Below, one piece after another: positions 43,593 through 53,009 of a stretch of 64,000 nt of DNA. Position numbers and translations under genes: made by a program. Where the stretch lies: contig NZ_CP041235.1 in assembly GCF_014905115.1 (NCBI RefSeq), positions 558,001 to 622,000 of the forward strand. The letters run 5' to 3'. Numbering within the stretch: position 1 is the stretch's first letter; each line of letters begins with the position of its first letter. Source of the stretch: Sulfurimonas sediminis (lineage in GTDB: Bacteria; Campylobacterota; Campylobacteria; Campylobacterales; Sulfurimonadaceae). The notes under the pieces are model-generated. The model had not been told where the DNA came from, made no database searches, and was given only the letters and a program-made list of their open reading frames with translations.

Positions 43593-45298
43593 ATTTTTGA
43601 CTGTACGGTTACCTTTTTTGCCTCAAACATCTCTATGGCTTTTTGTATCATCGGCTCTTTTGTTATATCGGTGCCGTTTGTTTCATCTTGTATGGAAGGC
43701 TCGTCGCAGTTTGTTACACAGCTTGCAGCGCCGCCTGCTTCAATGTCCTCGATGGTAGAACCGCTTTGCATTTCGGGCTGTGGTGCCTGCTTGGATAGTG
43801 TTTCTTCTTTTTGCGGCGCTTCTTTTTTTTCCTGTGTGCAGGCAACTCCCTTTATTTTTGTTTCAAAACTAAAGGTTTCACGTACGAGCTGTTTGATGAC
43901 TGAGTAGCCGTGTTTAAGAACTTTTTTACACTCTTCGTCTGCACAGCTTTCCCAGGTCAGTGTGTTGTCTTTGTACGAGACAAAGTGAATGTTTTTTGTA
44001 AAACACTCACCAAGTTCATAGTTTCTGTCTGTGATTTTTTCTATGAGCGTTTGAAAAGTGAGAAGGTGCTCATTTGGCGGTATTTCCTGGGCATCTTCTA
44101 AAGAGGTTTCTTTTGCGACCTTGCCGTTCATCTCAGGTGTAGTTTCCTGCATTTTTATTTTTACAGGCGAGGAGGTTTGCACTTCCTTTTTCTCTTCCTT
44201 TGATACAATAATTTCAGGACGTTTCACATCTTTTTCAAAAGATTCTATCATCTGATCAATTTCTCGTATTTTAAGGGCTTCTATCATTTTGAAAAATATC
44301 AGAGAAAGAACAAAAGAACCATCGGCATTAATGCTGAAAAGATATTTTGATTCACTCAGTATTCTGAAAAACCTGTCAAGTACCAGTGTAGAAAAAAGAG
44401 CATCCTGATTATACATTTTATCTTTGAGATAAGCGATGAGTTCGTCTACAACCATTTCACTTTCATAATCTTCAAGTTCTTTTGTATACTCTACCAGCCG
44501 TGCATAGTCTTTTGCAAAAACAGTATCAAAAAGTTTACTGATAAACTTGGGATCAACCAGCCCGAGCATATCTGTAACGGTACGAACATCAACATGGTTT
44601 TTTGAGTAGATGATTGCCTGATCGAGCAATGTCAGTGTATCACGAAGACTTCCGCTCCCGCTTCTTGCGAGAATTTCAAGCGCATCTGTTTCATACTCTA
44701 TTCCCTCAAGTTGCAAAATATGGGCAAGATGATCGACGACCTTGTTTGTGGCGATACTTTTAAATCGAAAGTGCTGTGTTCGGCTTAGAATTGTTGCAGG
44801 AAGTTTGAGCGGGTCAGTGGTTGCAAGAACAAACTTGACATATTGGGGCGGTTCTTCAAGTGTTTTAAGCAGGGCGTTAAAAGCCTCTTTTGTGAGCATA
44901 TGCACTTCATCAATAATGAAGATTTTATACCTGGCAACGGCCGGTTTGTATTTTGTCTGCTCGATAAGGTCACGAATATCATCAATTTTACGGCTGCTTG
45001 CCCCGTCCATCTCTATGATGTCCATGTGACGGTTCTCTTTTGCCATCACACAGTTGGAACATTTGTCACAAGGTTTATGGCTCATTCCTTCTTCACAAAT
45101 AAGTGCTTTGGCAAAGATACGCGCAGTTGAAGTTTTTCCGCTCCCGCGCAGTCCTGAAAAGAGATAGGCATGCGAGAGTCTGTTTGAATCAAGTGCAAGC
45201 GAGAGAGTCTGTGCTATCGTCTCTTGACCGATAAGTTCATCAAAGTTTGACGGACGATATTTTCTGGCTAAAACTTCATGCGCTTCTTTCAAATTCAT
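43589..45298 (-). CDS. dnaX: DNA polymerase III subunit gamma/tau
   Basis: A 569-residue clamp-loader ATPase. Walker A is GLRGSGKTSTARIFAKAL. The four-Cys zinc module is C-x8-C-x2-C-x2-C in CEEGMSHKPCDKCSNC. Walker B reads IIDEVHML, and sensor 1 is LATTDPLK. Residues 380-500 are a Glu/Lys/Thr-rich linker, with the tau-like C-terminus of low complexity. Whether a shorter gamma form is made cannot be judged here. It converges with the small HTH gene. Confidence 0.95.
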   Translation of the reverse strand: MNLKEAHEVLARKYRPSNFDELIGQETIAQTLSLALDSNRLSHAYLFSGLRGSGKTSTARIFAKALICEEGMSHKPCDKCSNCVMAKENRHMDIIEMDGASSRKIDDIRDLIEQTKYKPAVARYKIFIIDEVHMLTKEAFNALLKTLEEPPQYVKFVLATTDPLKLPATILSRTQHFRFKSIATNKVVDHLAHILQLEGIEYETDALEILARSGSGSLRDTLTLLDQAIIYSKNHVDVRTVTDMLGLVDPKFISKLFDTVFAKDYARLVEYTKELEDYESEMVVDELIAYLKDKMYNQDALFSTLVLDRFFRILSESKYLFSINADGSFVLSLIFFKMIEALKIREIDQMIESFEKDVKRPEIIVSKEEKKEVQTSSPVKIKMQETTPEMNGKVAKETSLEDAQEIPPNEHLLTFQTLIEKITDRNYELGECFTKNIHFVSYKDNTLTWESCADEECKKVLKHGYSVIKQLVRETFSFETKIKGVACTQEKKEAPQKEETLSKQAPQPEMQSGSTIEDIEAGGAASCVTNCDEPSIQDETNGTDITKEPMIQKAIEMFEAKKVTVQSKI

Positions 45299-45469
45299 AC
45301 TCCAAAGTTAGGTAAACAGATTTTAGCAGAGAGTGGATTAAAAGATGATTTAATGAAACTGTTTTTTCATTGTCTGAAATTTATCTATAATAAAGTATTC
45401 TTTCCATATCATAATGTAAAGCATCTTGTGTTTTGATGATGTTTTTAAATTTTTTTACAAGGATGAATT

Positions 45470-45913
45470 ATGAAATTGGACAATACAGTTATAATCGTGG
45501 CAGACTTAGGGGAATTAAAAGCATATAAAACAGTAAAACATGAAGATATTTACAACAATGAATTGAAAATCAACTACTCTTTGGAATTGGTAAATGCTGA
45601 GGATTTTATAGAGGGCAGAAAAAAACTCCATGAACTCAAAAGTGATGCCAATGGCAGAAAAGGGCACGCGACAATTGAAGAACACAGTGTTGAAGAGACG
45701 ATTGCAAAAAGAACACTTACCGAGGTGGCAGAAGATATAGATATGATTGTACAGCAGACACAACCGAAATCTCTGTTTTTAGCGTTTCCACAGGAGAACA
45801 ATGCCGAACTGCTTGATAAACTCAGCCAGGAAACAAAAGCTGTTTTGAAAAAGAATGTGGCGCTTGATTTGGTCAAAGTCGATAAAAACAAACTGTTTGA
45901 GTATTTTAATTAA
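45470..45913 (+). CDS. Host-attachment/BaeRF-like protein
   Basis: A 147-residue cytoplasmic protein resembling the host attachment protein family (PF10116), related to archaeal release-factor-like BaeRF proteins. It has an initial TVIIVADLGELKAYK strand, a central HSVEETIAKRTLTEVAEDID helix and a FLAFPQENN strand. The role is not established outside plant-associated bacteria. AAGGA precedes the ATG. The gap before it (45299-45469) contains a TATAAT at 45386 and no other feature I can support. Confidence 0.7.
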   Translation: MKLDNTVIIVADLGELKAYKTVKHEDIYNNELKINYSLELVNAEDFIEGRKKLHELKSDANGRKGHATIEEHSVEETIAKRTLTEVAEDIDMIVQQTQPKSLFLAFPQENNAELLDKLSQETKAVLKKNVALDLVKVDKNKLFEYFN

Positions 45914-45937
45914 TGCGAACTTTTAGTTGATATAGAG

Positions 45938-45961
45938 TTAAAAGATTATATAATCTTTTAA
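45938..45961. promoter_or_regulatory. 24-bp perfect palindrome in front of the MurL-like gene
   Basis: TTAAAAGATTATATAATCTTTTAA is written here as two halves: TTAAAAGATTAT at 45938-45949 and its exact mirror complement ATAATCTTTTAA at 45950-45961. It contains TATAAT (45949-45954), 18 bases before the first ATG. It could be an operator over a promoter or a hairpin ending the previous gene; A+T richness makes the hairpin weak. Confidence 0.5.
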
Positions 45962-45971
45962 AAATATCAAA

Positions 45972-47327
45972 ATGGTTCTCATGAAAAAATTTAAAGAGTT
46001 GCGCAAAAAAGCAAATAAATTTATATACAAAAGCTATGAAATTCAAGAAGATGAAGATCAAATAGCTCTGCACTTTCACTATCAACTTGATGAAGAAGGG
46101 AAAATCACTGACTTTCTTCATCGTCTCAGTATTAAAAAGAATGAAAAAATCTCTACAGATTTTTCTATGCAAAACATTGTTTTTCATATTGGTATGGCAG
46201 AAGCCATCAGTTACTATAAAATCGCTCTGCCACAGGATTTTGTTATAGAGTGTGGCAGTTTAAATGAAGCGCAGAAAAAATGGTTTGCAAAGCTTTATTT
46301 TAATGGACTTGGGGAGTATATTTATCTCAATGCCATTGAGGTAAAGCAAGAAGATCTTGTTCACTTTACATGTAAAGGCAAAGCTTACGACAAAACAGCT
46401 TTGCCCACACAGGAAAATATCATCATACCGATTGGCGGAGGAAAAGATTCTCTTGTAAGTTATGAACTTTTAAAAGAGGAGTTTCCTGATGCGTTGATGT
46501 TTTCTATGAACCCGATAGTTGCTTCACAAGAGATATTGAAGCAGCACCCAACACATGCGATAGAGTTAAAAAGAGAACTTGACCTGGAAAAGATTTTGGA
46601 TTTTAATGCGCGTGGCTACTTAAACGGGCATATCCCTTTTTCTTCCATTGTCGGGTTTATCTCCATCTGGCTTGGTCTGCTGTATAAAACAAAGTATATC
46701 GTCCTTTCAAACGAATCGAGTGCCAATGAAGAAAACATCATTTATAACGGACAGAAAATCAACCATCAGTACTCAAAATCCATAGAGTTTGAAAATGATT
46801 TTCGGGAGTATGTTTTTAGTTTTATAACGGAGGATGTAGAGTATTTCAGTTTTTTACGCCCTTTGGATGAGATACACATCGCGCAGCTTTTTGCCACATT
46901 TGCAAAAGAGCACTTTTTTACATTTCGCAGCTGCAATGTCGGGAGTAAACGCAATGAATGGTGTGGCAAATGTCCAAAATGCCTCTTTACCTACATAATG
47001 CTGTGCAATTACATAGATGATATTACGCTGCAAAAGATATTTGGCAAAGATATGCTTGATGATGAGGAACTTCAAGAACTTTTTGACGGACTCTCTCAAA
47101 GCGATGCCGTCAAACCTTTTGAGTGCGTAGGGACTTATGATGAGGTCAATTATGCTCTGAGTAAAAAATACCATTCATATTCTCAGCAGGAACTGCCTTC
47201 TCTTTTAAAAAATTACAAACCAAAAGAGAGGGCATATCCTTTACATGTAAACTATGACGGGCAAAACAATCTGCCGCAAAAATTTAAAAAGAACCTGAAA
47301 AGCCATGTTGAAAAACTTAGTTTCTGA
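45972..47327 (+). CDS. murL: MurL-like UDP-MurNAc-L-Ala-L-Glu epimerase
   Basis: A 451-residue protein resembling MurL, found with MurD2 in Xanthomonas. There MurD2 adds L-glutamate and MurL then epimerises it to D-glutamate on the nucleotide precursor. Visible features: a PP-loop-type IPIGGGKDSLVSYELL near residue 155, SNESSANEENI near 250 and a four-Cys-like cluster CNVGSKRNEWCGKCPKCLF near 320. The next gene is a MurD-type ligase that overlaps by 23 bp, matching the murD2-murL pairing. Start is ATG 45972 or 45981; neither has a strong ribosome site. Two exact TTACATGTAA copies lie inside (46366, 47241). Confidence 0.78.
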   Translation: MVLMKKFKELRKKANKFIYKSYEIQEDEDQIALHFHYQLDEEGKITDFLHRLSIKKNEKISTDFSMQNIVFHIGMAEAISYYKIALPQDFVIECGSLNEAQKKWFAKLYFNGLGEYIYLNAIEVKQEDLVHFTCKGKAYDKTALPTQENIIIPIGGGKDSLVSYELLKEEFPDALMFSMNPIVASQEILKQHPTHAIELKRELDLEKILDFNARGYLNGHIPFSSIVGFISIWLGLLYKTKYIVLSNESSANEENIIYNGQKINHQYSKSIEFENDFREYVFSFITEDVEYFSFLRPLDEIHIAQLFATFAKEHFFTFRSCNVGSKRNEWCGKCPKCLFTYIMLCNYIDDITLQKIFGKDMLDDEELQELFDGLSQSDAVKPFECVGTYDEVNYALSKKYHSYSQQELPSLLKNYKPKERAYPLHVNYDGQNNLPQKFKKNLKSHVEKLSF

Positions 47328-48534
47328 TTTAAAACAGTATAAAAGTATTGGTATTTTCGGTTTTGGCGTAGAGGGTAAATCTTTTTATAATTTTGCACAA
47401 AAATATTTGCCGGGTACTGAGCTTGTAATCATAGATAAAAATCATCCTTCTTGTGATGAAAATTACCTAAAAAAGCTTGATGCAGTCGAACTTGTTATCA
47501 AGTCACCGGGTATTTCGCTCTATAATCTTGGGATTGAACATACATCTTACAACTTTTCCTCAACAACAGAACTGTTGCTCAAGCATTTTAAACATCAGAT
47601 TATCGGAGTAACGGGAACAAAAGGCAAAAGTACCCTTGTGACACTTATAGACAGTTTGTTGAAAAATGCAGGAAAAAAGAGTATTTTATGTGGCAATATC
47701 GGTATACCCGCTTTTGATATGCTCGAAGAGATCAGCGCAGAGACAAACATAGTGATGGAACTCTCCTCTCATCAGCTCTTACATGCTACGCACTCTCCTC
47801 ATATCGCGATTTTGACCAATCTGTTTGAAGAACATTTGGATTATTACAAAGATGTGCATGAGTATTATGAAGCCAAGTTCAATATATACAGGTATCAAAG
47901 CAAGAAAGATATTTTTATATACAATTTGGGGCAGAAGTTGGAGCGGGGATATAATGTATTTGACAATGAACTTAAATTTAGTGTGGATTTCAGTCTGCAA
48001 AACGGTTTCATTCATAAATCTACTTTGCAGATACTAGAAAAACTCAAAGAAATTTTGGCACTCGGTGATGAGGCATACATGCAAGCACTTAACACCTTTC
48101 AAACGCTTCCTCACAGGATGGAATTTGTCAAAGAAATCCAGGGTGTCTCTTATATAAATGACTCCATAGCAACAATTCCTCAGGCCACCATAGAAGCTGT
48201 AAAAATTTTAAAAAATGTTGATACGCTTATAATCGGAGGGAATGACAGAGGTGTGCATTATGAAGTGCTGATAGATTTTTTACTTACAAGTGATGTTGCA
48301 AATATCATTCTTTTTTCAGATACTGGGAAGAAAATTTATGATGCTTTACATGTAAAAGAGAAACAAAAAAATCTGTTTTTGCAAAAAAACTTGCAAGAGA
48401 GTGTAAAAAAAGCCTATAATATAGCAAGAAAAATCGTGTTGTTCTCTCCTGCTGCTTCAAGTTTTAACGAATATAAAAACTTTGCAGAGCGTGGGGATGA
48501 GTTTAAAAGAGTAGTAAATCAATTAAAAGGATAG
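47305..48534 (+). CDS. murD: MurD-type UDP-MurNAc-L-alanine:glutamate ligase (possible MurD2)
   Basis: A 409-residue Mur ligase. It has an N-terminal Rossmann domain (IGIFGFGVEGKSF), the ATP loop IIGVTGTKGKSTLVT near residue 100, MELSSHQLLHATHSPHIAIL and the C-terminal domain with IGGNDRGVHY. It adds glutamate to UDP-MurNAc-L-Ala in the cytoplasm. Linkage to a MurL-like gene, with 23-bp overlap, suggests the L-glutamate-using MurD2 type rather than standard MurD. In Helicobacter murD sits next to mraY; here mraY (8893-9954) has no murD neighbour. Whether a second murD exists outside the window is unknown. Confidence 0.85.
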   Translation: MLKNLVSDLKQYKSIGIFGFGVEGKSFYNFAQKYLPGTELVIIDKNHPSCDENYLKKLDAVELVIKSPGISLYNLGIEHTSYNFSSTTELLLKHFKHQIIGVTGTKGKSTLVTLIDSLLKNAGKKSILCGNIGIPAFDMLEEISAETNIVMELSSHQLLHATHSPHIAILTNLFEEHLDYYKDVHEYYEAKFNIYRYQSKKDIFIYNLGQKLERGYNVFDNELKFSVDFSLQNGFIHKSTLQILEKLKEILALGDEAYMQALNTFQTLPHRMEFVKEIQGVSYINDSIATIPQATIEAVKILKNVDTLIIGGNDRGVHYEVLIDFLLTSDVANIILFSDTGKKIYDALHVKEKQKNLFLQKNLQESVKKAYNIARKIVLFSPAASSFNEYKNFAERGDEFKRVVNQLKG

Positions 48535-48537
48535 ACT

Positions 48538-48867
48538 ATGCCGTTTATAGATGTGGATGAAGATAATTTCGATGCTGTTATGGCAAGAGAGTTTGAAAAA
48601 GAAAAATTTGTTATTTTAAAGTTTGGTTCTTACTACTGTGATGCATGCCAGATTATGGATATGGAGCTTGAAGAGTTATGTGACAGGCTTGCGAATGTTT
48701 CTGTTTTGAGCATTGACAGCGGAAAGTCGGAGTATCTGACACAGCGCTATTTTGTTGAAGAGGTACCGACTACTTTGATATTTAAAGAGGCAGAGAAACA
48801 GCTTTTTTACAGAACGGGGATTACTCTTGCCGATGATATGATAGATCTGATTTTGAAAGAGTGTTAA
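48538..48867 (+). CDS. Thioredoxin-like protein
   Basis: A 109-residue single thioredoxin fold with active site YYCDACQIMD (C-D-A-C rather than C-G-P-C) and the cis-proline region EEVPTTLIF. No signal peptide, so cytoplasmic. It begins three bases after the murD stop and probably shares its transcript. The acidic CxxC centre suggests a reductase or a specialised thiol carrier rather than the main thioredoxin. Confidence 0.85.
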   Translation: MPFIDVDEDNFDAVMAREFEKEKFVILKFGSYYCDACQIMDMELEELCDRLANVSVLSIDSGKSEYLTQRYFVEEVPTTLIFKEAEKQLFYRTGITLADDMIDLILKEC

Positions 48868-48877
48868 GGTTTTAATT

Positions 48878-49053
48878 TCAATGTCATTTCTTAGAACCTG
48901 GGTTTTAACCTAAACCTTAGTTTTTAAAGACACAAAGCCCGCTGCCATTAAGTTAAGCATTTTTTTTGGAACGCGGACTTTAGTCCGGGCTGAGAGTGGC
49001 AAGATTATTGCAACAGCCGGCACTGAAGTACCGGTTCCGAGAAATGACATTGA
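48878..49053. repeat. REP/BIME-like palindromic repeat block (copy B)
   Basis: Two REP units face outward here. The unit at 48968-48991 starts GGAACGCGGACTTTAGTCCG. The unit at 49015-49038 starts AGCCGGCACTGAAGTACCGG and is the reverse complement of the consensus. Both match the units of copy A (11521-11586). The block is bounded by a further inverted repeat: TCAATGTCATTTCT at 48878-48891 and its complement at 49040-49053. It fills the gap between convergent thioredoxin-like and rho genes and could act as a two-way terminator. No REP-associated transposase gene lies in the window. Confidence 0.75.
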
Positions 49054-49095
49054 GACTGAACTTCAGATGCTAAAAACATTGCAAAAACATGAACA

Positions 49096-50454
49096 CTAGC
49101 TGTTTGTGTTCATACTTTCAAGAAACTCTTCGTTTGTAGATTTTTTGCCCATAGTGTTGTAGATAAACTTGAGTGCTTCGACTTCGTTATCCTGTTTATG
49201 CAGCATCTGGCGAAGAATAAATACCTTCTGTAATACTTCTGGACCGATGAGCAGTTCATCTTTACGCGTTCCTGATTTGAGAATGTCAATAGCCGGGTAG
49301 ATACGTCTGTCTGCAATTTTTCTGTCAAGTACCACTTCCATATTTCCGGTTCCTTTGAACTCTTCAAAGATAACTTCATCCATACGGCTTCCTGTGTCAA
49401 CAAGTGCTGTAGCAATAATAGTTAGACTGCCGCCGTTTTCAATATTTCTCGCCGCTCCAAAGAAACGTTTTGGCTTATGCAGGGCATTTGCATCCACACC
49501 ACCTGAGAGGACTTTTCCGCTTGAAGGGGTAACTGTGTTGTAGGCACGTGCAAGACGAGTGATAGAATCAAGTAAAATAACGACATCACGACCAAGTTCT
49601 ACTCTACGTTTTGCTTTTTCTATGACCATCTCGGCAACTTTTACATGGTTTTTTGAGGGCATATCAAAGGTAGAACTGTAGACTTCACCTTTGACACTTC
49701 TTTCCATGTCTGTTACCTCTTCAGGGCGCTCATCCACAAGAAGCACCATCAGATCCACTTCCGGATGGTTGGTTGTGATTCCGTGAGCGATCTCTTTTAA
49801 AAGTTCTGTTTTACCACTTCTAGGAGGAGCAACAATCAAACCGCGCTGTCCTTTTCCGATAGGACAAAACAGATCCATCATACGCCCTGTCAAGCCTTTT
49901 TCACGATATTCGAGTTTGAGCTGTTCTGTCGGATAAAGCGGTGTGAGGTTTTCAAATAGCGGTCTTTTTTTACTCTCTTCAGGCGGAAGGGAGTTGACTG
50001 CTTCTATCTTTATAAGAGCGTAGTATCTTTCTTGATCTTTGGGAGGACGAACCTGACCCGTTACAACATCTCCGTTTCGCAGAGCAAAGCGTTTGATTTG
50101 TGTGTTTGATACATAGGCATCATTGATACTTTCATTAAAACTCTGATCGATTGAACGGATAAAACCGTAACCGTCTTGCATGATTTCCAAAATACCGCTG
50201 AAAAGAATATATCCGCCCTGTGCAGTTTGGGCTTTGAGTATTTCAAATATAACATCCTGGCGTTTGAGTTCATTTGGTTGTTCAACACCAAGTTGTGTAG
50301 CTATATCAACAAGTTCTTGAATACTTTTGGTACGAAGTTCCTCGACACTGGAACCTTTTACCGGGGTATGTGTTCTAGACTTTGAATTATTTCTATTGTT
50401 ATTATTGTTTTTTGTATTTTTACGCGATTGTGTAGAAGATTCGTTTTCACTCAT
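49096..50454 (-). CDS. rho: Transcription termination factor Rho
   Basis: A 452-residue hexameric RNA helicase. The N-terminus has an Asn-rich run ([13 protein letters not shown]), then the Rho N domain and the RNA-binding cold-shock-like domain ([10 protein letters not shown]). The ATPase part has Walker [13 protein letters not shown], Walker B-region [15 protein letters not shown] and the Q/R-loop region [23 protein letters not shown] at 50452-50454. The repeat block B lies just after its stop. The poly-Asn insertion is longer than in E. coli, as is common in AT-rich genomes. Confidence 0.96.
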   Translation of the reverse strand: MSENESSTQSRKNTKNNNNNRNNSKSRTHTPVKGSSVEELRTKSIQELVDIATQLGVEQPNELKRQDVIFEILKAQTAQGGYILFSGILEIMQDGYGFIRSIDQSFNESINDAYVSNTQIKRFALRNGDVVTGQVRPPKDQERYYALIKIEAVNSLPPEESKKRPLFENLTPLYPTEQLKLEYREKGLTGRMMDLFCPIGKGQRGLIVAPPRSGKTELLKEIAHGITTNHPEVDLMVLLVDERPEEVTDMERSVKGEVYSSTFDMPSKNHVKVAEMVIEKAKRRVELGRDVVILLDSITRLARAYNTVTPSSGKVLSGGVDANALHKPKRFFGAARNIENGGSLTIIATALVDTGSRMDEVIFEEFKGTGNMEVVLDRKIADRRIYPAIDILKSGTRKDELLIGPEVLQKVFILRQMLHKQDNEVEALKFIYNTMGKKSTNEEFLESMNTNS

Positions 50455-50577
50455 ATGGTTGACTGCCTTAGTTGATTAGGATTGAAATTGTAGGATAGAT
50501 TTAAAGATACCTTGCGTATCTGTCTTGTTAATGGAATTTTACACTAACTCTTGAGCTATTGTCAAGTTTTTGTATTT

Positions 50578-51102
50578 TTATGCGTAAAGTTCTTTATTAA
50601 AGGCATCAAACTCTTTGAGTGTTTTTTCCAGAAGCTTCTGTGTTTCCTTGAAAATGTTGAGAGGTTCCTGCACTTTTTGCAGTGACCTGTCAAACATTTC
50701 TACAATGTTTGTTTTTATAGTATTGTTGCGTGCCTCACTGTTGTTTTCATTGGGTTGGAACAGTGCGGCTATCTTTTTGGCAAGTTTTGTGACAGGTGAT
50801 TTTGGAGCATCTTCACTTAGCTCCTGTATAAATTTATCTATATAAGGCTGTGCTGTTTTCATAAAAGCTGCTATCTCTTTTTTGTCCTGTGCATCAATTC
50901 CGTTTGTGTTGATAGAAAACTGAAAAGAGGCCATTGAAGAGAAACTCATGGATGTCCTGCTTGACTGAGCGTCTTTTTCATAGTTTAAATCTGCGGATTT
51001 TTCATTTGCAAAATCCATTGTTATGACGTCTCCGCTTGATGTTTTCATTGTAATGTTCAAATCATGGCGATAATAACTGTTTGCTGCATAGGATGTATTC
51101 AT
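50578..51102 (-). CDS. Hypothetical protein, possibly lineage-specific
   Basis: A 174-residue protein with no signal peptide or membrane helix. It opens MNTSYAANSYYRHDLNITMK, followed by a beta-rich stretch (TSSGDVITMDF) and a helical C-terminal half (DKKEIAAFMKTAQPYIDKFI, then EMFDRSLQKVQEPLNIFKET). I do not recognise the family. It stands before rho on the same strand but is separated by 123 bases, and is divergent from surE. It may be restricted to this group of bacteria (inference). Confidence 0.65.
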   Translation of the reverse strand: MNTSYAANSYYRHDLNITMKTSSGDVITMDFANEKSADLNYEKDAQSSRTSMSFSSMASFQFSINTNGIDAQDKKEIAAFMKTAQPYIDKFIQELSEDAPKSPVTKLAKKIAALFQPNENNSEARNNTIKTNIVEMFDRSLQKVQEPLNIFKETQKLLEKTLKEFDAFNKELYA

Positions 51103-51192
51103 TTTTCTTTTCTTCTTTTTTTTACTTTTAATCTATATCGGTAATAATGAAAAATTATCAAATGTAAATGATGTTTTCTATACAATTACACT

Positions 51193-51978
51193 ATGAAGAA
51201 CAAGTATAAAATTTTAGTAACAAATGATGACGGATATGAGGCGAAAGGACTGTTGTGTCTGGTGGAAGCTTTGCGCGAGCTCCCGGATGTGGAAGTAACC
51301 GTTGTGGCTCCGGCAAATGAAAAATCTGCCTGCGGACACTCTTTGACACTGACAAGACCTTTGCGTTTTGTGGGAATTGAAGAGAATTTCTTTAAACTTG
51401 AAGACGGAACACCCACTGACTGTGTGTATCTCTCTTTAAATGCAATTTTTCAAGGGAATAAACCCGACTTGGTTGTAAGTGGAATCAATAGAGGTTCCAA
51501 TATGGGTGAAGACATTACCTACAGTGGAACTGCAGCAGGTGCTATGGAGGGTGTTTTACATGGTATACCTTCTGTCGCAATTTCCCAGGTGATGGATTTT
51601 ACCAATCCAAAGGGAGATTTTACATTGGCGCAAAAAACAATCAAAAAGATAGTGACAAAAATACGAAATGACAAATTTCCTCTGCCTGAGAGAGAATTTT
51701 TAAATATCAACATTCCTCCGGCAGTTGAAGAGGCCGAGATAAAGACAACCTATGCAGGGTACAGAGTCTATTCGAATGAAGCCGATGTGCACAGTAATCC
51801 ACGGGGCGAGAAACACTACTGGCTTGGACTGCACCCTCTGAATTTTCGAGCAAGAGCAGGTGTCAATGGTGTGAGCGATTATGAAGCGATACGTGACGGA
51901 TTTATATCTGTGACGCCGATTATGCTTGATCTGAGTGCGTACAAAAGTATGAAAAGAGTACAGGAGTGGTTGGATTAA
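51193..51978 (+). CDS. surE: 5'/3'-nucleotidase SurE
   Basis: A 261-residue metal-dependent phosphatase acting on nucleoside monophosphates. The metal ligands are in LVTNDDGYEAKGL at the start. SACGHSLTLTRPL and VSGINRGSNMGEDITYSGTA are SurE signatures. Cytoplasmic and of typical length. Its TAA overlaps the ATG of the next gene by one base. Confidence 0.95.
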   Translation: MKNKYKILVTNDDGYEAKGLLCLVEALRELPDVEVTVVAPANEKSACGHSLTLTRPLRFVGIEENFFKLEDGTPTDCVYLSLNAIFQGNKPDLVVSGINRGSNMGEDITYSGTAAGAMEGVLHGIPSVAISQVMDFTNPKGDFTLAQKTIKKIVTKIRNDKFPLPEREFLNINIPPAVEEAEIKTTYAGYRVYSNEADVHSNPRGEKHYWLGLHPLNFRARAGVNGVSDYEAIRDGFISVTPIMLDLSAYKSMKRVQEWLD

Positions 51979-52622
51979 TGCAAAAATATGACCGCATAAA
52001 ACTTGTGTTAAAGGATGATTTTTCTAAACTCGAAGATGCCAAAATATTACTGCTTGGTGTTGGCGGCGTAGGGAGCTTCTGTCTGGACTGTTTATACAGA
52101 AGCGGTGTGAAAGATATCACGATTGTAGATTTTGACACCTATGACAAATCAAACCAAAACCGTCAAATGTGGTCGGAGCTGCATGAAGGTGAGACAAAGG
52201 TAGAAGCCTTAAAAGAGCATTATCCGGAGTTACATGTAATCAACAGACGCATAGACGAAGCATGGGTGCAGGAGTTTGATTTTGAACCATACGACTTGGT
52301 ACTTGATGCGATAGATGACAGAAATGCAAAACTCGCAATCGCGCAAAAATGCCATAAAAAACTCATCTCCTCTTTTGGAAGTGCCAAAAGACTTGACCCG
52401 ACAAAGGTTCAGGTGGGTGATATCTGGAAAAGTTACGGCGATAAATTCGGTGCAAAAATTCGGTATGAATTGAAAAAACGCGGTTTTAACAAAAAATACA
52501 AAGTGATTTTTTCAAGCGAAGAAGCAGTCATAAAAGAAAAAGGCAGTTTTATGGGTGTTACGGCAACTTTCGGTCTGACCATGTGTGCCGAGGCAATTAA
52601 AAAGATAAGAGAGGAAAAATAG
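51978..52622 (+). CDS. ThiF/TcdA-like E1-type adenylating enzyme
   Basis: A 214-residue protein with a Rossmann nucleotide motif LLLGVGGVGSFCLDCL and VDFDTYDKSNQNRQ, the E1-like adenylation signature. VLDAIDDRNAKLAI follows. It matches TcdA (CsdL), which dehydrates t6A37 in tRNA to its cyclic form, although the C-terminal half is shorter than in E. coli. ATG at 51978 overlaps the surE stop. One exact TTACATGTAA copy (52230). Confidence 0.85.
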   Translation: MQKYDRIKLVLKDDFSKLEDAKILLLGVGGVGSFCLDCLYRSGVKDITIVDFDTYDKSNQNRQMWSELHEGETKVEALKEHYPELHVINRRIDEAWVQEFDFEPYDLVLDAIDDRNAKLAIAQKCHKKLISSFGSAKRLDPTKVQVGDIWKSYGDKFGAKIRYELKKRGFNKKYKVIFSSEEAVIKEKGSFMGVTATFGLTMCAEAIKKIREEK

Positions 52623-52625
52623 AAT

Positions 52626-53009
52626 TTGTTTGATTTTTTAGAGAGTGACTGGTTTAACATAGGGCTTGAGATTTTTTTTGTGATTTTAATCTCTTATGAT
52701 ATGAAAAAGTATTTTGAAACAAAAAAGAGAGAATATATCATCAATATTGTTCTGACAATAGCTTTTGCAATATGGGCACTTTATCCGTACTATAACTCCT
52801 ATATCGGTTGGGAAGACGAACAGAAAAAAGAGATGCTTTCACACTGCAAGGGGGATGAAAATTCCACGAAGCTTTGCAGATGCCTGGATGATGCCACTTT
52901 TAAAGAGTATACCTATGATGAGTATAAGAAACTTGATAAAAACGGTTCCGATTATAAAGAGTTTGTAAAAGATGCAAAAGAGGAGTGTCTGGATGATTCA
53001 TGGTTTTGA
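52626..53009 (+). CDS. Small membrane protein of unknown function
   Basis: A 127-residue protein with two membrane helices (about residues 10-25 and 38-58, LTIAFAIWALYPYYNSYIG). A C-terminal soluble part is rich in Asp, Glu and Lys and has four Cys (HCKGDENSTKLCRCLDDA and KEECLDD). The start is TTG at 52626. The Cys pattern could hold disulfides if the tail is periplasmic. The family is not recognised. Follows the TcdA-like gene by three bases and overlaps the next gene by 17 bp. Confidence 0.65.
   Translation: MFDFLESDWFNIGLEIFFVILISYDMKKYFETKKREYIINIVLTIAFAIWALYPYYNSYIGWEDEQKKEMLSHCKGDENSTKLCRCLDDATFKEYTYDEYKKLDKNGSDYKEFVKDAKEECLDDSWF

Noticed and set aside
45299-45469. tRNA or small RNA gene in the gap after dnaX
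   Set aside because: No cloverleaf, CCA end or strong hairpin could be made out. No tRNA or rRNA gene was recognised anywhere in the window.
48878-49053. CRISPR array
   Set aside because: Only two units per site, in opposite orientation, with no regular spacers and no cas genes in the window; the units fit REP/BIME elements.
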